DNA from: Calliphora vicina
Lineage: Eukaryota; Arthropoda; Insecta; Diptera; Calliphoridae
DNA: 64,000 bases
Assembly (NCBI RefSeq): GCF_958450345.1
Contig: NC_088784.1
Span: forward strand, 69,837,747 to 69,901,746
Reading direction: 5' to 3'
The notes beneath the pieces are model-generated. The model was given only the letters and a program-made list of their open reading frames with translations. It did not search any database and was not told the DNA's origin. Made by a program: the position numbers and the translations under genes. Of the stretch, positions 45,402-56,467 are shown in pieces; position 1 is the first letter of the stretch; each line of letters begins with the position of its first letter.

Positions 45402-45783
45402 AGGTCTGTTCATTTACTTTCCCAGTAAATACTTGCAACGAGAGAATAAAATCAAAATTTACAAAATTACTCTCTTAATTTCTCAAAAATAGTAAAAAGT
45501 AAATGAACAATTGTTTTATTCTTTTTAAAATGTATAAATACTCACATTTTCTTCAATTTTATTGAAAATTCTTTTTTTACATTTTTTCACCACAAAAATA
45601 AAATTTGTAAATAAATAAACAATAACACAAAACATATGAAATATAAGCTGCTACCTATTACGAGTTCAAAATATAACTTGTAATATACGCTCTCGATTTT
45701 TTCTCTACTTGCATGTTTTTTGAGTTAATGAACGCTAACAATTGTTACTAACTAGTAACAACTTTTAATTATTGAACAGAGCT
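45402..45783. mobile_element. MITE candidate with GTCTGTTCA ends
   Basis: Left AGGTCTGTTCATTTACTT and right ATTGAACAGAGCT are short, imperfect inverted repeats about 380 bp apart. The interior has AT-rich text including a second 'AGTAAATGAACAATTG' near 45496. The evidence is weaker than for the other inverted-repeat elements. Confidence 0.4.
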
Positions 45784-46369
45784 TATATGGGTCGCTAACA
45801 ATTTTCGAGTACACTCGGATCACCCTTCCTAATCCGGATGACCTTATAATTTGTATGGTTCCCGTGGGAATCATCCGGTACTTCTCACAAATTTTATCAG
45901 TTTCGTCAGTAACTCATCCCTGAGTCATTTCGTACTATGAAGGAGGCCTGTACCAAGATGTTCTAGTCTACTATACTGTATAGTGGGATAGTCACATGGT
46001 TGTACCGATTCCTCATCTTCATCATCCAGCAAACTTTTGCAAAAATTGTTACGTGGCTAACCCAAACGTTCCGACATTGTCTAATCAATCGAGTTCCTAC
46101 CAACAGCCTAGATAATCTTGATCCATATATTTGCCAATGAGGCCAGAGCATTCTGGATACTCTTCAAGTGAATGTCTCTTTGTTATACAATCATTTGTGA
46201 CACAATAATATCTAAGGATTATCAGCGATTCTATTTTCCCGTATCATTTCATGTAACTCATATTAACTCGACAAGGTATCGTCTAAGTTGGATCAGTGAA
46301 TAAATGCAATCCATTGGAGTTGAGAGCATTGAATGATGTATGGCTGTTTATATATTGTCAACTTTTGGA

Positions 46370-46491
46370 GATTTCATTTTTTCGTGGCTCTGTGGTGCCC
46401 TAATAGACTAGTCGATAGTGTTGCGGGTTCGATTCCCGCCAGATACTCTGGGTATATCTGCAGACAAGCAAAACGCTTCACAGTTTCACAG
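46370..46491 (+). mobile_element. tRNA-derived SINE-like copy 2
   Basis: A pol III box A-like TGGCTCTGTGG at 46385-46395 and a perfect box B GGTTCGATTCC at 46426-46436 lie 31 bp apart. The T-arm GCGGG/CCCGC is intact. The following text 'ACTCTGGGTATATCTGCAGA', 'AAGCAAAACGCTTCACAGTT' matches the minus-strand copy at 8392-8498. The acceptor and anticodon arms are not tRNA-like, so it is a retroposon rather than a tRNA gene. Confidence 0.7.
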
Positions 46492-46494
46492 ATC

Positions 46495-46990
46495 GGATCG
46501 GTCCAGGAATCGGACTGTGGGAGAGAAACCAAAAATCTGAGAAAATGTCCAAGCCAGTGACCATTTCCGTCTTGAGACGTCTGTGTAGATTTAAATCACT
46601 ACCTGGAAGACGGATCACACGGTTGAAGAGAAACCTGGCGGTCAAGTTCATCTGAGAAAATTCCCAATCCGTCTGTGTAGATTAAAATCACTGGATGCGA
46701 GAGATTTACTCAAACAAACTTTGGATAAGTACAATGGGATCTTATATCAACCAGTGAATAGTACCAAATTATGATGGTAACTAGTAAATGCATTTGCAGA
46801 CTTCAGTTTATTTTTTTGTAGATCAATGATAGATACTAATGATCGACGTTTCGTGATTTAATTCTGGACTTCTTACCTAGGCTGTGTCCATGGTCGGATG
46901 TCTGGGAGAAACCAAGAGGCTAAGTTCATCAGAGAAAATTCCCGAGCCAGTGGCCGTTATCGATGCTCGATCTATGGATTAGTAAAGTAG
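46495..46990. repeat. Threefold diverged direct repeat after the SINE
   Basis: The word series 'GGGAGAGAAACC', 'TCTGAGAAAAT', 'CCAAGCCAGTG' with 'GTCTGTGTAGATT' occurs near 46520-46600, 46625-46690 and 46905-46965. It may be a SINE body or a local duplication. Confidence 0.45.
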
Positions 46991-47756
46991 CATATATATC
47001 GCCTAGTGAATAGTAACAATTTATGAAGGTAACTTTATAAATATAATTTGCAAACTTCAGTTATTTTGTAGATGAATATCAAACTGTTTAAATATTTATA
47101 ATTTTTAAATTCTTCTACAGTTTTGTCCATCGCTATCTATCTCTGGAACATCAAAGCTGATAGCTGATTTTTTTAAGTTTAGCACTCCGGCAATTTATCT
47201 ACTTTAAAATAAAAGTTGTAACAATTAAGTAATCTTTTAATCGAATAACTGATAGACCCCATTGTGGTTGGTCCATTTGTTCCGTTTTGCCTGCATGAAC
47301 GAAAAGCAGCTCATCATTGTGGCACGCATGCTCATTTGTGGTTTTTAATTGTTAAAAGGCACAAGTGATCGTCGTATTGTTTGTTTTGTTTTATTTGTTC
47401 AGAGTGTGTTGTTGTTCGTTTTATTTTTTCTGAATGCTGTGAATGAAAGAAATACAAAAATAAAATATAAAATAAATAAACATTACATAACATAGGCGTT
47501 TTTTTGGGTGTCATTGATTTAGGTGTCGTATGAAATGCAAATACGTACTGGTTCGTTACGCATATTTACCCACACACACACACTTCCAATGCATACATAT
47601 GTAGTGAACATATTATACATTAGGGTGGTGTAAGGTGTCGATGTTCCCAACTAAAGTTTCGTTTTTTTAAGATCATTTCTCAAATTTGTTGTACCAGCTG
47701 ACATACATAGGATTGGAGAGAAAATAAGTTTCGAAAAATTCAAATTAACATTGAAC
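46991..47756. other. No recognised feature
   Basis: AT-rich DNA with a short CACACACACAC run near 47572. Nothing else supported. Confidence 0.3.
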
Positions 47757-47935
47757 GTTTACAGTGACTACACTATAGGTTACTTAGAGGCACTTAAGTG
47801 ACAATTAACTTCGCGCTAGATTACCTGGGATGTATAAAGTAACCAATTGACTTCTATCTGCACTACAAAGAGCATATACGTGTCAAATGATCCAAAATAT
47901 TTCAATTGACGTCAGCCATTAGTTTTTAGATTTAA
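47757..47935 (-). repeat. Dispersed repeat family 4, copy 3 (inverted, partial)
   Basis: Reverse complement of 24200-24330 and 27235-27330: words 'AAGTGACAATTAACTTC', 'GGGATGTATAAAGTAACCAA' and 'GTGTCAAATGATCCAAAATA' match in inverse order. Confidence 0.55.
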
Positions 47936-48939
47936 AGATTAAATCTAAAATAAAGTCCACCCTAGTATTCATCTAGAAATAAATAAATATTCATAACAGT
48001 GGCATCAGTTTTTGTAAACACAAGTAATTGATATTTTTGTGTGTTAAAATATAAATAGTTATGACTTTAAACAACCGCCCAACTTCACACACGTCTGCAA
48101 CAATTGTTAAGTCGAATCTTTGACACCTAAACCACTAAGAGACCACCATATCAGTTGTGTCTTCAAATTGTCTTAACAATTCTGTCAATTTTTACATCAC
48201 TTGGTTCTGTCTGTTGTTTGTTCAATTTTTTTTTTATTTTTTTTTTTGGTTTTTCTTCAATTAACATAAATTTAGGTTTTGCGATAATTAATACCTTGTA
48301 ATTGTTAATAGTTTATTTTAACATTTCGTATTACTTACATTGTGTTGCATTACACAGTTTGTTAATCGATATTTAAAAATAAAAAAAAAAATCATTCGTG
48401 TAACTGACCTATAAAAATAAGGAAAGTATGCAAAATGTTTTGTAATTTCTAGAAATGGCAAGTGTTTACTCTATCAGTGTTATCGTAACTGGCATATTTT
48501 GTTCAACATGAGATAATGATGCCAAATGAATTCATTATCGCTCTTAAATAATGTGATATTATTATATCTGGTTGCAAACAAGTTGAAAATGGAAAAATTC
48601 CTATATAAGCGCCAACCTAATGTTCAATTGTCCAAAATGGGACATGTTTGAGATTTCCCATTTGAGATTTTTCTTAAAAATATGTATAATAATATATTAA
48701 GTATTCTTAGATGTTGTTCAAAAAACACTAGCTCTAGAACAATGATTTAGCAACACTTTATTTTTTGTAAATAATTCAGTAACTCGTGAACTCGTCAGAT
48801 CTGAAAGCTAATTTTATAGTAGTATTTGAAATTATTGTAAACCTTAGAACTTGAGAATCTGCATTTTAAATAAAATCTGTTTCCGTTCAAACTCCGCCTA
48901 TGCTGATCCCAAGCCCGGATGAGTAAGAAATTATACTTA

Positions 48940-49415
48940 GAAATATTTTTTTTTTTAAATATTTTTAGGTAAACAAAATTTAAATTTTTTTATAAAAGTT
49001 TTTTAAATTTTTTTAAATTTTTTTCTTTTCGAAATTGTTTTTTAATTTTTTTTAAAAAAAGTTTATTCCATTTTTTTTTTAAATTTTTTTTAATGTTTAA
49101 AAAATTTTTCTTTTGAAAAATAATTTATGACAAAAAAAATTTTTGATGAAAAAAATTCGGGTTAAAAAATACTTTTCCCGATTTTGACACATTGTAGGTC
49201 CAACTTACTATAGCTTTATATACATCGTTGCAATGGACTTTAAAATATCTATCATTAGATATCCATATTGTCTATATTAATGACTTAGTAATCCAGATAT
49301 AGATCAAAAATAGGTCAACATTTCAACATACAGACTGACAGACGGACATGGCTGTATCGACTTCGCTATCTATAACGATGCAGAATATATATACTTTGTG
49401 GGGTCGCAAATGAAA
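48940..49415 (+). mobile_element. Hairpin-headed superfamily member, family 3 copy 1 (head missing)
   Basis: T-rich left part, then 'TAGGTCCAACTTACTATAGC', 'TATCATTAGATATCCATATT', 'GACAGACGGACATGGCTGTA' and 'ATATATACTTTGTGGGGTCG'. The order matches the minus-strand copy at 55745-56467. The GGACATGGCT..ATCGACT and TATACTTTG..GGGTCG blocks are those of families 1 and 2, so all three belong to one superfamily. Confidence 0.6.
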
Positions 49416-49431
49416 AATGTAGAAATTGCAA

Positions 49432-49612
49432 ACGAAATGACAACGGGACATGGAACGTGAGAAGTATTAATGGTAAAGAAGATGAGCTCATCGACGAAAT
49501 AAAGAAAACTAATGCTAAATACCTTGCCACAACCGAAACAATGAAAACGAGACAAGGATGTGAGATTATTAAAGATGGGTTTGTCCTACTGTACCACAGT
49601 GGGGCAGAATCA
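49432..49612 (+). mobile_element. Non-LTR retrotransposon endonuclease fragment
   Basis: The + frame reads 'GTWNVRSINGKEDELIDEI', 'NAKYLATTETMK' and 'IIKDGFVLLYHSG', which follows the N-terminus of APE-type endonucleases ('GTWNVRSL.....L..E.....D.L.ISETK' then 'GYVL.YSG'). It could be from the same lineage as the RT relic at 32940-33830. Only the first 60 or so residues are present. Confidence 0.65.
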
Positions 49613-49737
49613 AAATTTTTTGGAAATAAATCTGGAATTTCAAAACGGCTCATCCGATCGGAATAAAATTTTACATGGGCATAGCCAAGGAGTACTCGAG
49701 TTTAAGTTATTAAAACGGGACGGCGCACACTGTGGTA
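49592..49737. mobile_element. Small MITE with CCACAGTG ends and TA flanks
   Basis: TACCACAGTG (49592) and CACTGTGGTA (49737) are perfect inverted ends of a 146-bp segment, with TA at both edges. The inner text 'GTACTCGAGTTTAAG' and 'TTACATGGGCA' resembles the part of the 509-bp units near 58733-58850. Its left end overlaps the endonuclease fragment by about 20 bp, which may be coincidence. Confidence 0.5.
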
Positions 49738-50455
49738 AATCACAAATATAGCTGGACAAAATTAAAAAATAAATGTCTAGCTACATTCCTTCTGATCATT
49801 TAATGAGCTTCTCAATACAATAGGGAACTGTAATTCATGTTGTAACTGTAATTTTGTTTTTTGGTTTTTAGCTCCGATTAGGAAAAACTAAGCTTTAAAG
49901 TCAGTTGTTGTCAACAGGTACATTAAGATTTCAATGAGAAGTGTATTTTTTGTGTGACTTTGGTTTATGATTAAAAAGGCTACCGTGATTTTATTGTCAT
50001 AATTTTTTTATATTATTATTAAGGTCTATTTCAAGGAAATATGCAACAATTTTCATTTAATTATTTCCATTGTAACTATTAAAAAAAACTATTTCTTGTG
50101 AGAAGATCAGAAATTGGAAAAAATAAAATATTTCCTTTTTTCAAGTAGAGTTAAAGCTGTTTATTCCGGATAGTTCCGGTGTAAAACTATATTTGAGTTA
50201 ATCTTTCAAGTGTTCACTTCAAGGTAAATCAAAAACATCTTGCGCATTCTTGCGACCGCCATAAATTTTTTCACTTTTCCAGTATGACTTCTACTTTTCA
50301 CGAAAGAAAATTTTTGAAGAATTGAACGAAAAAAAAAGTTGGTTTTTTATAATAGTTTATACATTTGAACTAATTTTTTATATGATTCATAAGTGAGAAG
50401 TGAACCCAACGTGATTTATTAATTTTGTCCAGTTAGATTTGCGATCTACCATACT
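49738..50455. other. No recognised feature
   Basis: AT-rich DNA. Nothing supported. Confidence 0.3.
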
Positions 50456-51031
50456 GTGCGGCGCTATGGGGGCTCAAAGTAGGGTACCTTCGACCTGTAA
50501 AATTTTTAAACACGTGGAAATTTTTTGTTTCCCATCCGATTTCAAAGATTTTTATATTTTTGGAAAGTGCTTGGCTTGGTTTTGCGTTTGCTATTTATCG
50601 CCTATATTTTCCGAGTTATAAGCATTTCAAAATTGAAATTTTAAAATTTTGCCATACCTTTGTCCGATTTTTTTAAAAATATAGCTCGTACTTTTGGACC
50701 GAATAGGCTCGATTTTTTTGTTAGTTAGACAATATTCTGTTTTTTGGGCGAAAAGGTGACCTTACTCTTTTTTATTAAAAAAACACTTTATTTAAGACCA
50801 TATAACAATTTCATGCTTTTCTGTATCTTTACGGAGAATATTTTGGTATAAAAAACATGTCCCATTTTTCGAATATGTCGCCCCTACGCCCTTCGAAATT
50901 TTACTAAATTTTTTATAAAAATTTCAACTTTGAGTCACATGTTCTAAAATCCCAAAGCTGGGAACAGAAAATGGAAAGCAGCTTTGGAAACCCTGATGTG
51001 TACCCTACTTTGGGCTCCCATAGCGACGCAC
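50456..51031. mobile_element. MITE-like element with GTGCGGCGCTATGGG ends
   Basis: The left end GTGCGGCGCTATGGGGGCTC followed by AAAGTAGGGTAC and the right end with the inverse (GTACCCTACTTTGGGCTCCC then ATAGCGACGCAC) form inverted repeats of about 32 bp with a few mismatches. Total 576 bp. No transposase; target duplication not resolved. Confidence 0.7.
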
Positions 51032-52985
51032 CTGGAACATTTGTAGGGTCGTTTTTAATAACTTGTATATATAATAAAATATATATTTTATTGAGTTGCC
51101 AATGAAAATATTGGAAAATCAAAACTAAATTTTAAGCTTATGACACGTAAATTGTTATTAAAGAAGTATTTTAATACTGAGTAAGATAAAATTCGCTAAC
51201 ATATTACTGATCTTAAACTTAAGCGTGTTAAATAAACCCCCAAAAACAACTACAAAAATTAAACTTTTAGTTATGCAAATATATTTTCGTACTGATCAGG
51301 TTTTTCTTTAAGTTGCAATTTTACGTACAGCCTAAAAGTATGCATCAATTATAGTAATGTAATACAAGTCAATAGTTGGGTTTAAACATTACACCACCAC
51401 AAGATACTAAACACTGGCTGTTATTGTTGTTGTTGTTCTGTCGTTAATACCACCAACAAAGCTTTATTTATTCATGCAGATTGTGATCATAAAAACCACA
51501 ATATTTATTATTCGCAACATGTCGTCAATAAAACACAATATGAACAAGATCATTAAACAAACACAATTCGCATTAGACATTATTAGAGAAACAAACCAAC
51601 CAGCCAACTTATTTTATTCATTTATTCATGCGCATCATACGATTGATGGGATTTGGAATCCGATACAAGAAAAATAAAAATAAAAATTTAAAAAATACAA
51701 ATCAACCTAATTAAAATGTATGAAACGAATAGCGAATAACAGCAATCTGCATGTTCTGTGTATGTAAATGATTCTGAATCCAGCAGAACAAGAATAAAAA
51801 CAAGAAAACAGATGAATTGAATTAAAATGAATTACTAGAATTTTACATTTAACTGTGATGACAGTTGACATTTACTACCTTTATCAAATACAAAAGACGC
51901 TGAGCGATATTTTTTGCAGTTGGAGACAGTTGGAACACGTGAGCAGCATACCAAACATTATTTGATCAAGAATTCTATGAGAATATTATTTTTTGAAAGC
52001 CCAACCTAAAATGATATAAAAAGAAGATGTTCTTTGAGATTAAAACAAATTGATGGCAAGAGGAATTGTGAATAAAGTAGAGAAAAGACAAAATTATTGC
52101 CAAAGACATTCCGTTTTACATTTTTGATTTATTTCAAATTTATTTTTGTCGATTTATTATTTATAAAAGAAGTCATATTGCGAAGCATCTAAAACTGGTA
52201 ACGTATCATATGTATTTTACATCCTATTCGAGTAATGTACCTTTCAACTGCTCATTGTAATCAAGAATGCTTAATAACACCAACTTAAATTGAATTTAAT
52301 CGTTGAGAGAATGGAATTATATATATTGGATCGTATGCTAAGATAATATGGTAGTAAATTTTTGCACAGTAGGATAAATAGAAAGTGGTTCTATCTTACA
52401 TCTTTTATTGGCAATGTTAAATAACAATTTAGCCTCAGAGATAAATTACATATGAACAATTCCATATCACATTTGTACGACTATAGAGTGGAATAGATTT
52501 TGCAAAAATAAGAGTATCTGAAAAATAATTTGGTCTTTATGTTCCATTCAGAGGGTACTATATTTTAAAATAAATAAAAGTTCATTTGAACATTGGCTTG
52601 GACAAAGCTTGGACAAGGAGATTGAATATTATTCAGATCCTCCAAGTGGAAAAACTAGTTAGTTTTAATTAAAACTAACTATGAGATCAAATTTTAATAC
52701 ACATGTGATCAAAAAAGTAACAATCAATTGACATTATAAAATTATTTACCAAGTCCGAATATTTATCGCTAATTAATGTAACATCTAGAACATCCCCTCT
52801 GCAAAGGAGGGCCTACGGCAAACTGGAATAGCGACTCTCTACTTTGAGTAGCATTTCAACTACCCAAGATATTATTGTTTCCATTGGCATCTAAACCAGT
52901 GTTCCTCGCTAGTATTATCCAGAATACGAAGATTTTCGTCAATTTACTACACCATTTTTCATTGAAATTGAGAACATTATACATG
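51032..52985. other. No recognised feature
   Basis: AT-rich DNA with scattered short frames. The frame at 51474-51677 is low-complexity and not like a known protein. Confidence 0.35.
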
Positions 52986-53125
52986 ATATTGAGAAAATTC
53001 CAAATGAAATTTAGAATTTCCATTTTAAATTGAGAAAATTCAAATTGAAATTTAGAATTTCCATTTTAAATTGAGAAAATTCCAAAAGAAATTGTGAAAA
53101 TTCTAAATAAAATTGAGAAGCAGTA
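52986..53125. repeat. Minisatellite of TTGAGAAAATTC units
   Basis: Three to four imperfect units containing 'TTGAGAAAATTCCAAATGAA' and 'TTTAGAATTTCCATTTTAAA', about 50 bp long, in tandem. Confidence 0.65.
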
Positions 53126-53519
53126 TATAAATTATTTTAAATGACATATAAGTTATTAAAAAACAAAAACTGCATTCAAAAGATAAGCTAATCTATTGTA
53201 AATTCCGCATTTTTAAGTAATACACCCAATATTATAAAATTTAGGTTTAGATCTGTTAGTTTTCTTAGAAATAAGAGGTTTTTCTAGGGGCGATAGCAAC
53301 AAAGACCAGCCTCAATGGCGCTGCGGCTAACAGTTCGAGTACTTACATATTTCCAATTTCATATTATTGATAATCTCCCGGATAGTATTATTTTAGAATT
53401 GGTGAAACTCTCTGGCATAGACAACAACTAGATAGGTAACTGAGTCAGTGATGCCAGGAGATTTTTTCAGAAATCCCTACGCTTATGAAAAAAAATCCCT
53501 TGTTTTCCCTACACTCACT

Positions 53520-53890
53520 TTTGATTTTCCCTACATTTTTCCCTACACTACTTTTTTCTTTTTTGAACAGCTAAGTTGTGTTCAATCAAAAAAAAAAGGC
53601 TTAATCGGATTTTGAAATTGGCCACATCATTGGTTTTTCCAGGACTTGCTTGCCAAAAAGAGAATCCATTGTTCGGGTTTTTGTTTGTGAAAGATTTTTT
53701 GGTGCATTTGAGTATTAGCACACAAGCCTTGTATCTGCATTTAAAGTCGTCATCTTTGACCGGCTCCAGCCATCCCATTAGCTTCTCGTTTCTCAACCAA
53801 CTTGAGCAGTATTTCTTTACTTTGTTTCCATCATTATCAGAAGACGAATCGGATTTTTTTTATAAAATTTGTTGTTTTAATTTATAATGA
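53520..53890 (-). pseudogene. Relic of a BED/hAT-type zinc-finger protein
   Basis: The minus strand reads 'SWLRNEKLMGWLEPVKDDDF' then 'KCRYKACVLILKC', resembling the 'W....L..WL.PV..D..KA.C..C' start of BED-type zinc fingers found in hAT-derived and domesticated proteins. The second half of the finger is lost and frames shift. No transposon ends were found around it. Confidence 0.45.
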
Positions 53891-53960
53891 CATTTATTTC
53901 TTAAAAACTTAGTTATTAAAATCGATGAGACCTGCGAAGATGGAGTACGTATGTATGTGA

Positions 53961-54276
53961 AACAAGTAAGAAGGGTCAAGCCCGAAATAATGGACCGATT
54001 TCAGCCAGTTTCAATAAGCTTGGTCCTTGAGCCGAAAATATGATATGTACCAAATTTCATCGAAATATCTTCAAAATTGCGACCTGTACTCTGCGCACAA
54101 GGTTTACATGGACAGCCAGCCGACCAGACGGACGGACGGACATCGTTTAATCGACTCAGAAAGTGATTATAAGTCGATCGGTATACTTTAAGGTGGGTGT
54201 TAGACTAATATTTTTGGGCGTTACAAACATCTGCACAAACGCATTATACCCTCCCCACTATGGTGGTGTAGGGTAT
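53961..54276 (+). mobile_element. Hairpin-headed repeat family 1, internally deleted copy d
   Basis: The head AACAAGTAAGAAGGGTCAAG is cut within the hairpin and joins directly to 'AATAATGGACCGATTTCAGC' from the 3' third. It then continues to the tail CCCCACTATGGTGGTGTAGG. About 450 bp of body is missing compared with copy b. Confidence 0.75.
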
Positions 54277-54365
54277 GCACAAAACCAAACATGTGTTTAC
54301 TTCAAAAGAAAATTTATTGTAGCTAGTTCTTTAAGAAAATGTTAAATACCGTAAAAAGGAGAATC

Positions 54366-54412
54366 CAAGGCGTATTAACAAGGTGAGTGCGTGAGTGAGT
54401 TAATACGCCTTG
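54366..54412. repeat. 14-bp perfect hairpin
   Basis: CAAGGCGTATTAAC (54366-54379), a 19-nt GTGAG-rich loop and the exact inverse (54399-54412). Single occurrence in the window; function unknown. Confidence 0.7.
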
Positions 54413-54614
54413 AGATAATCACTATATATGTATGTAGTTTGAAAGCGGTGATGATATTAAAGATGCCACATTATTACTTACTTCATATTATACCAGATTT
54501 ACGAATTTCTAATGATATACTTAAACAAATTTTATGTTTTTTTAATTTTATATTTGGAAAATACATAATATGTAGTTTTAAATTGCCATTGCAAAACATC
54601 CCTACAATTTTACA

Positions 54615-54817
54615 GTCGAATGATTCTACCTTAGTGACCGAATTTTACAGTTGTGGCTACAGAATTTTAAAAGGGGTAACAAAAGTTTGGTTGCTTTAAT
54701 CGAAATTCTTCTTTGTCAACTGTCTTTCTGTTGATAGAACCGAAAAATTCTATGTGTACAACCGAATCATTCGATTGGCAACAAATTCGGTTGCTATCAC
54801 GAATCTGTATTCTCTGT
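54615..54817. mobile_element. ACAGAGAAAA MITE-like element, copy 2 (left end lost)
   Basis: Matches 895-1092: 'TCGAATGATT', 'TTAGTGACCGAATTTTACAG', 'TTCTGTTGATAGAACCGAAA', and the right end 'ATTCGGTTGC' to 'TCTCTGTG'. The left inverted repeat is truncated. Confidence 0.65.
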
Positions 54818-54924
54818 GTAGTTAACTTAAAATTATATTATTGCTGCTATAAAATTACTCAGAGGAAGAAAGTTATTTAATAACACTACAATCATAAATA
54901 TGTTAATTCGATCAGTTTTTATTT

Positions 54925-55235
54925 TCGAGTCGATTTAACGATGTCCTTCCGTACGTCTGTCTGGCTGGCTGTCCATGTATTTCACATAGCCCCCATATAA
55001 ATGTCCTCCAGAAATAAGACATAAATGCTTGATTTATATAGATATTAAATAACATTTTTACAAATAAATTACACCTAAAAATTCAATTCATAATTGACCA
55101 TAGCTCCCATATAAGGCCCTCTTCCGAAAATTACTTAAACGAGCATAAAAATCCTAAAATTGTTGGTATCCCGAAAAAATTCAACACAAATAAGTTTCAT
55201 ATAGAAATAAATTAAGCGTCCTAATTTCCATAATT
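54925..55235 (-). mobile_element. Hairpin-headed repeat family 1, fragment e
   Basis: Minus-strand body blocks ('CATAGCTCCCATATAAGG', 'CCTCTTCCGAAAATTACTT') and a decayed GTCCTTCCGTACGTCTGTCT block. Both ends are missing. Confidence 0.6.
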
Positions 55236-55447
55236 GGATATTTAAAGTGTTAGATGAAACTGAAATATTGAAGCAGAGTTTAACACATATTATTAGAAAA
55301 TAAAAGTTTTGAGAGCCCTTTGGCATTTTTTGAACTCAACACTACTAAATAAATACACATTTACCTGACTAAACTAAATATTTAAAAAAATTCTATCTTC
55401 ATATTTTGCAAATATGTAGTTTTATTATTTTGGCATAACATAAGTAC

Positions 55448-55642
55448 ACAGAGAAAACAGATTCGTGATAGAAACCGAATTTGTTGCCAATCGAATGATT
55501 CGGTTGCACACATAGAATTTGTCAGTTCTACCAACAGAAAGTCAGTTGATAAAGAAGAATTTCAGTTGAAGCAACCAAACTTTAGTTAATCCTTCCAAAA
55601 TATTGTAGTCATAACTGTAAAATTCGGTCACTAAGATAGAAC
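55448..55642. mobile_element. ACAGAGAAAA MITE-like element, copy 3
   Basis: It starts with the complete end ACAGAGAAAACAGATTCGTG and runs in the opposite orientation to copies 1 and 2. The other end is lost after 'AATTCGGTCACTAAG'. Confidence 0.65.
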
Positions 55643-55744
55643 CATTCCAAACTACCAAAAGTCAATTTGTTAACTTGAAACTACCAATTTTGGTCCAATT
55701 GGACCAAAGCGGCAACACTGTTTGGTACTCAGTTACTGAGTTTT

Positions 55745-56467
55745 AAGCCATGTCCGTTTTTCTGTTGAAATCAATTTTCTGAAGACCCAAATCTTCAATA
55801 ATTCTGTCAAACATGCTTTCGAGAAGTTTCCTATTTAAAATCTGCAAAATCGGTCCACAAATGGCTGAGATATGAGGAAAAAACCAAGACAACCTTTGAC
55901 CTATTTTTGACCTACATATATAAAGGGTCACACATGACAAATATTTGGCGAAAAAGATGTAACCACTTAATAAAATATATTTGAATTCTTTTATTTATTC
56001 CAAAAACTTATTTTACTTTGGATGATTCAAAACAAAAAATTTAGTTTTATTTTATTTGATGCTGATCTTACAAAACAATTGTAAGAGTAAACATGTAAAA
56101 AAAGTGGTTACGGTTTTTTGAGCAAATATTTGCCATGTGTGACCCTACCTTATGTCATTATTATAGACAATATGGATATCTAATGATAGATATTTCAAAG
56201 ACCTTTGCAACGACGTATATAAGGCCATAGTAAGTTGGACATACAATGGGTCAAAATCAGAAAAAATATTTTTTAACCCAAATAAAAAAATAAATTTTGT
56301 TCACCAAAATAAAAAACAATTCGAAAATTTTTTTACATAAAAATGAAAAAAGAAAAATTTTTGGAAAAAAAAAATTTTGTTTACCTAAAAATATTTATTT
56401 TAAAGTATAATTTTTTGAAGGGTATATAAGATTCGGCACAGCCGAATATAGCTCTCTTACTTGTTTT
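55745..56467 (-). mobile_element. Hairpin-headed superfamily member, family 3 copy 2
   Basis: The minus-strand head is at 56403-56467: AACAAGTAAGAGAGCTATAT, hairpin ATTCGGC-TGT-GCCGAAT, then CTTATATACCCTTC. The body matches 48940-49415 and the 3' side fades near the 'CCATGTCCG' block at 55750. A 223-bp MITE is inserted at 55924-56146. Confidence 0.7.
55924..56146. mobile_element. MITE with AGGGTCACACATG ends
   Basis: Left AGGGTCACACATGACAAATA and right TATTTGCCATGTGTGACCCT are inverted repeats that continue with mismatches to 'GTAACCACTT', about 45 bp in all. The segment is absent from the related copy at 48940-49415, which confirms it as an insertion. Confidence 0.8.

Noticed and set aside
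46385..46440. Functional tRNA gene
   Set aside because: The box B and T-arm fit, but acceptor and anticodon stems do not pair, and a matching copy at 8.4 kb shows it is a SINE.
47565..47582. Microsatellite ACACAC run
   Set aside because: Too short to be worth annotating as a locus.
51474..51677. 67-codon frame near 51.5 kb
   Set aside because: Low-complexity composition, no motif, no splice or promoter context.
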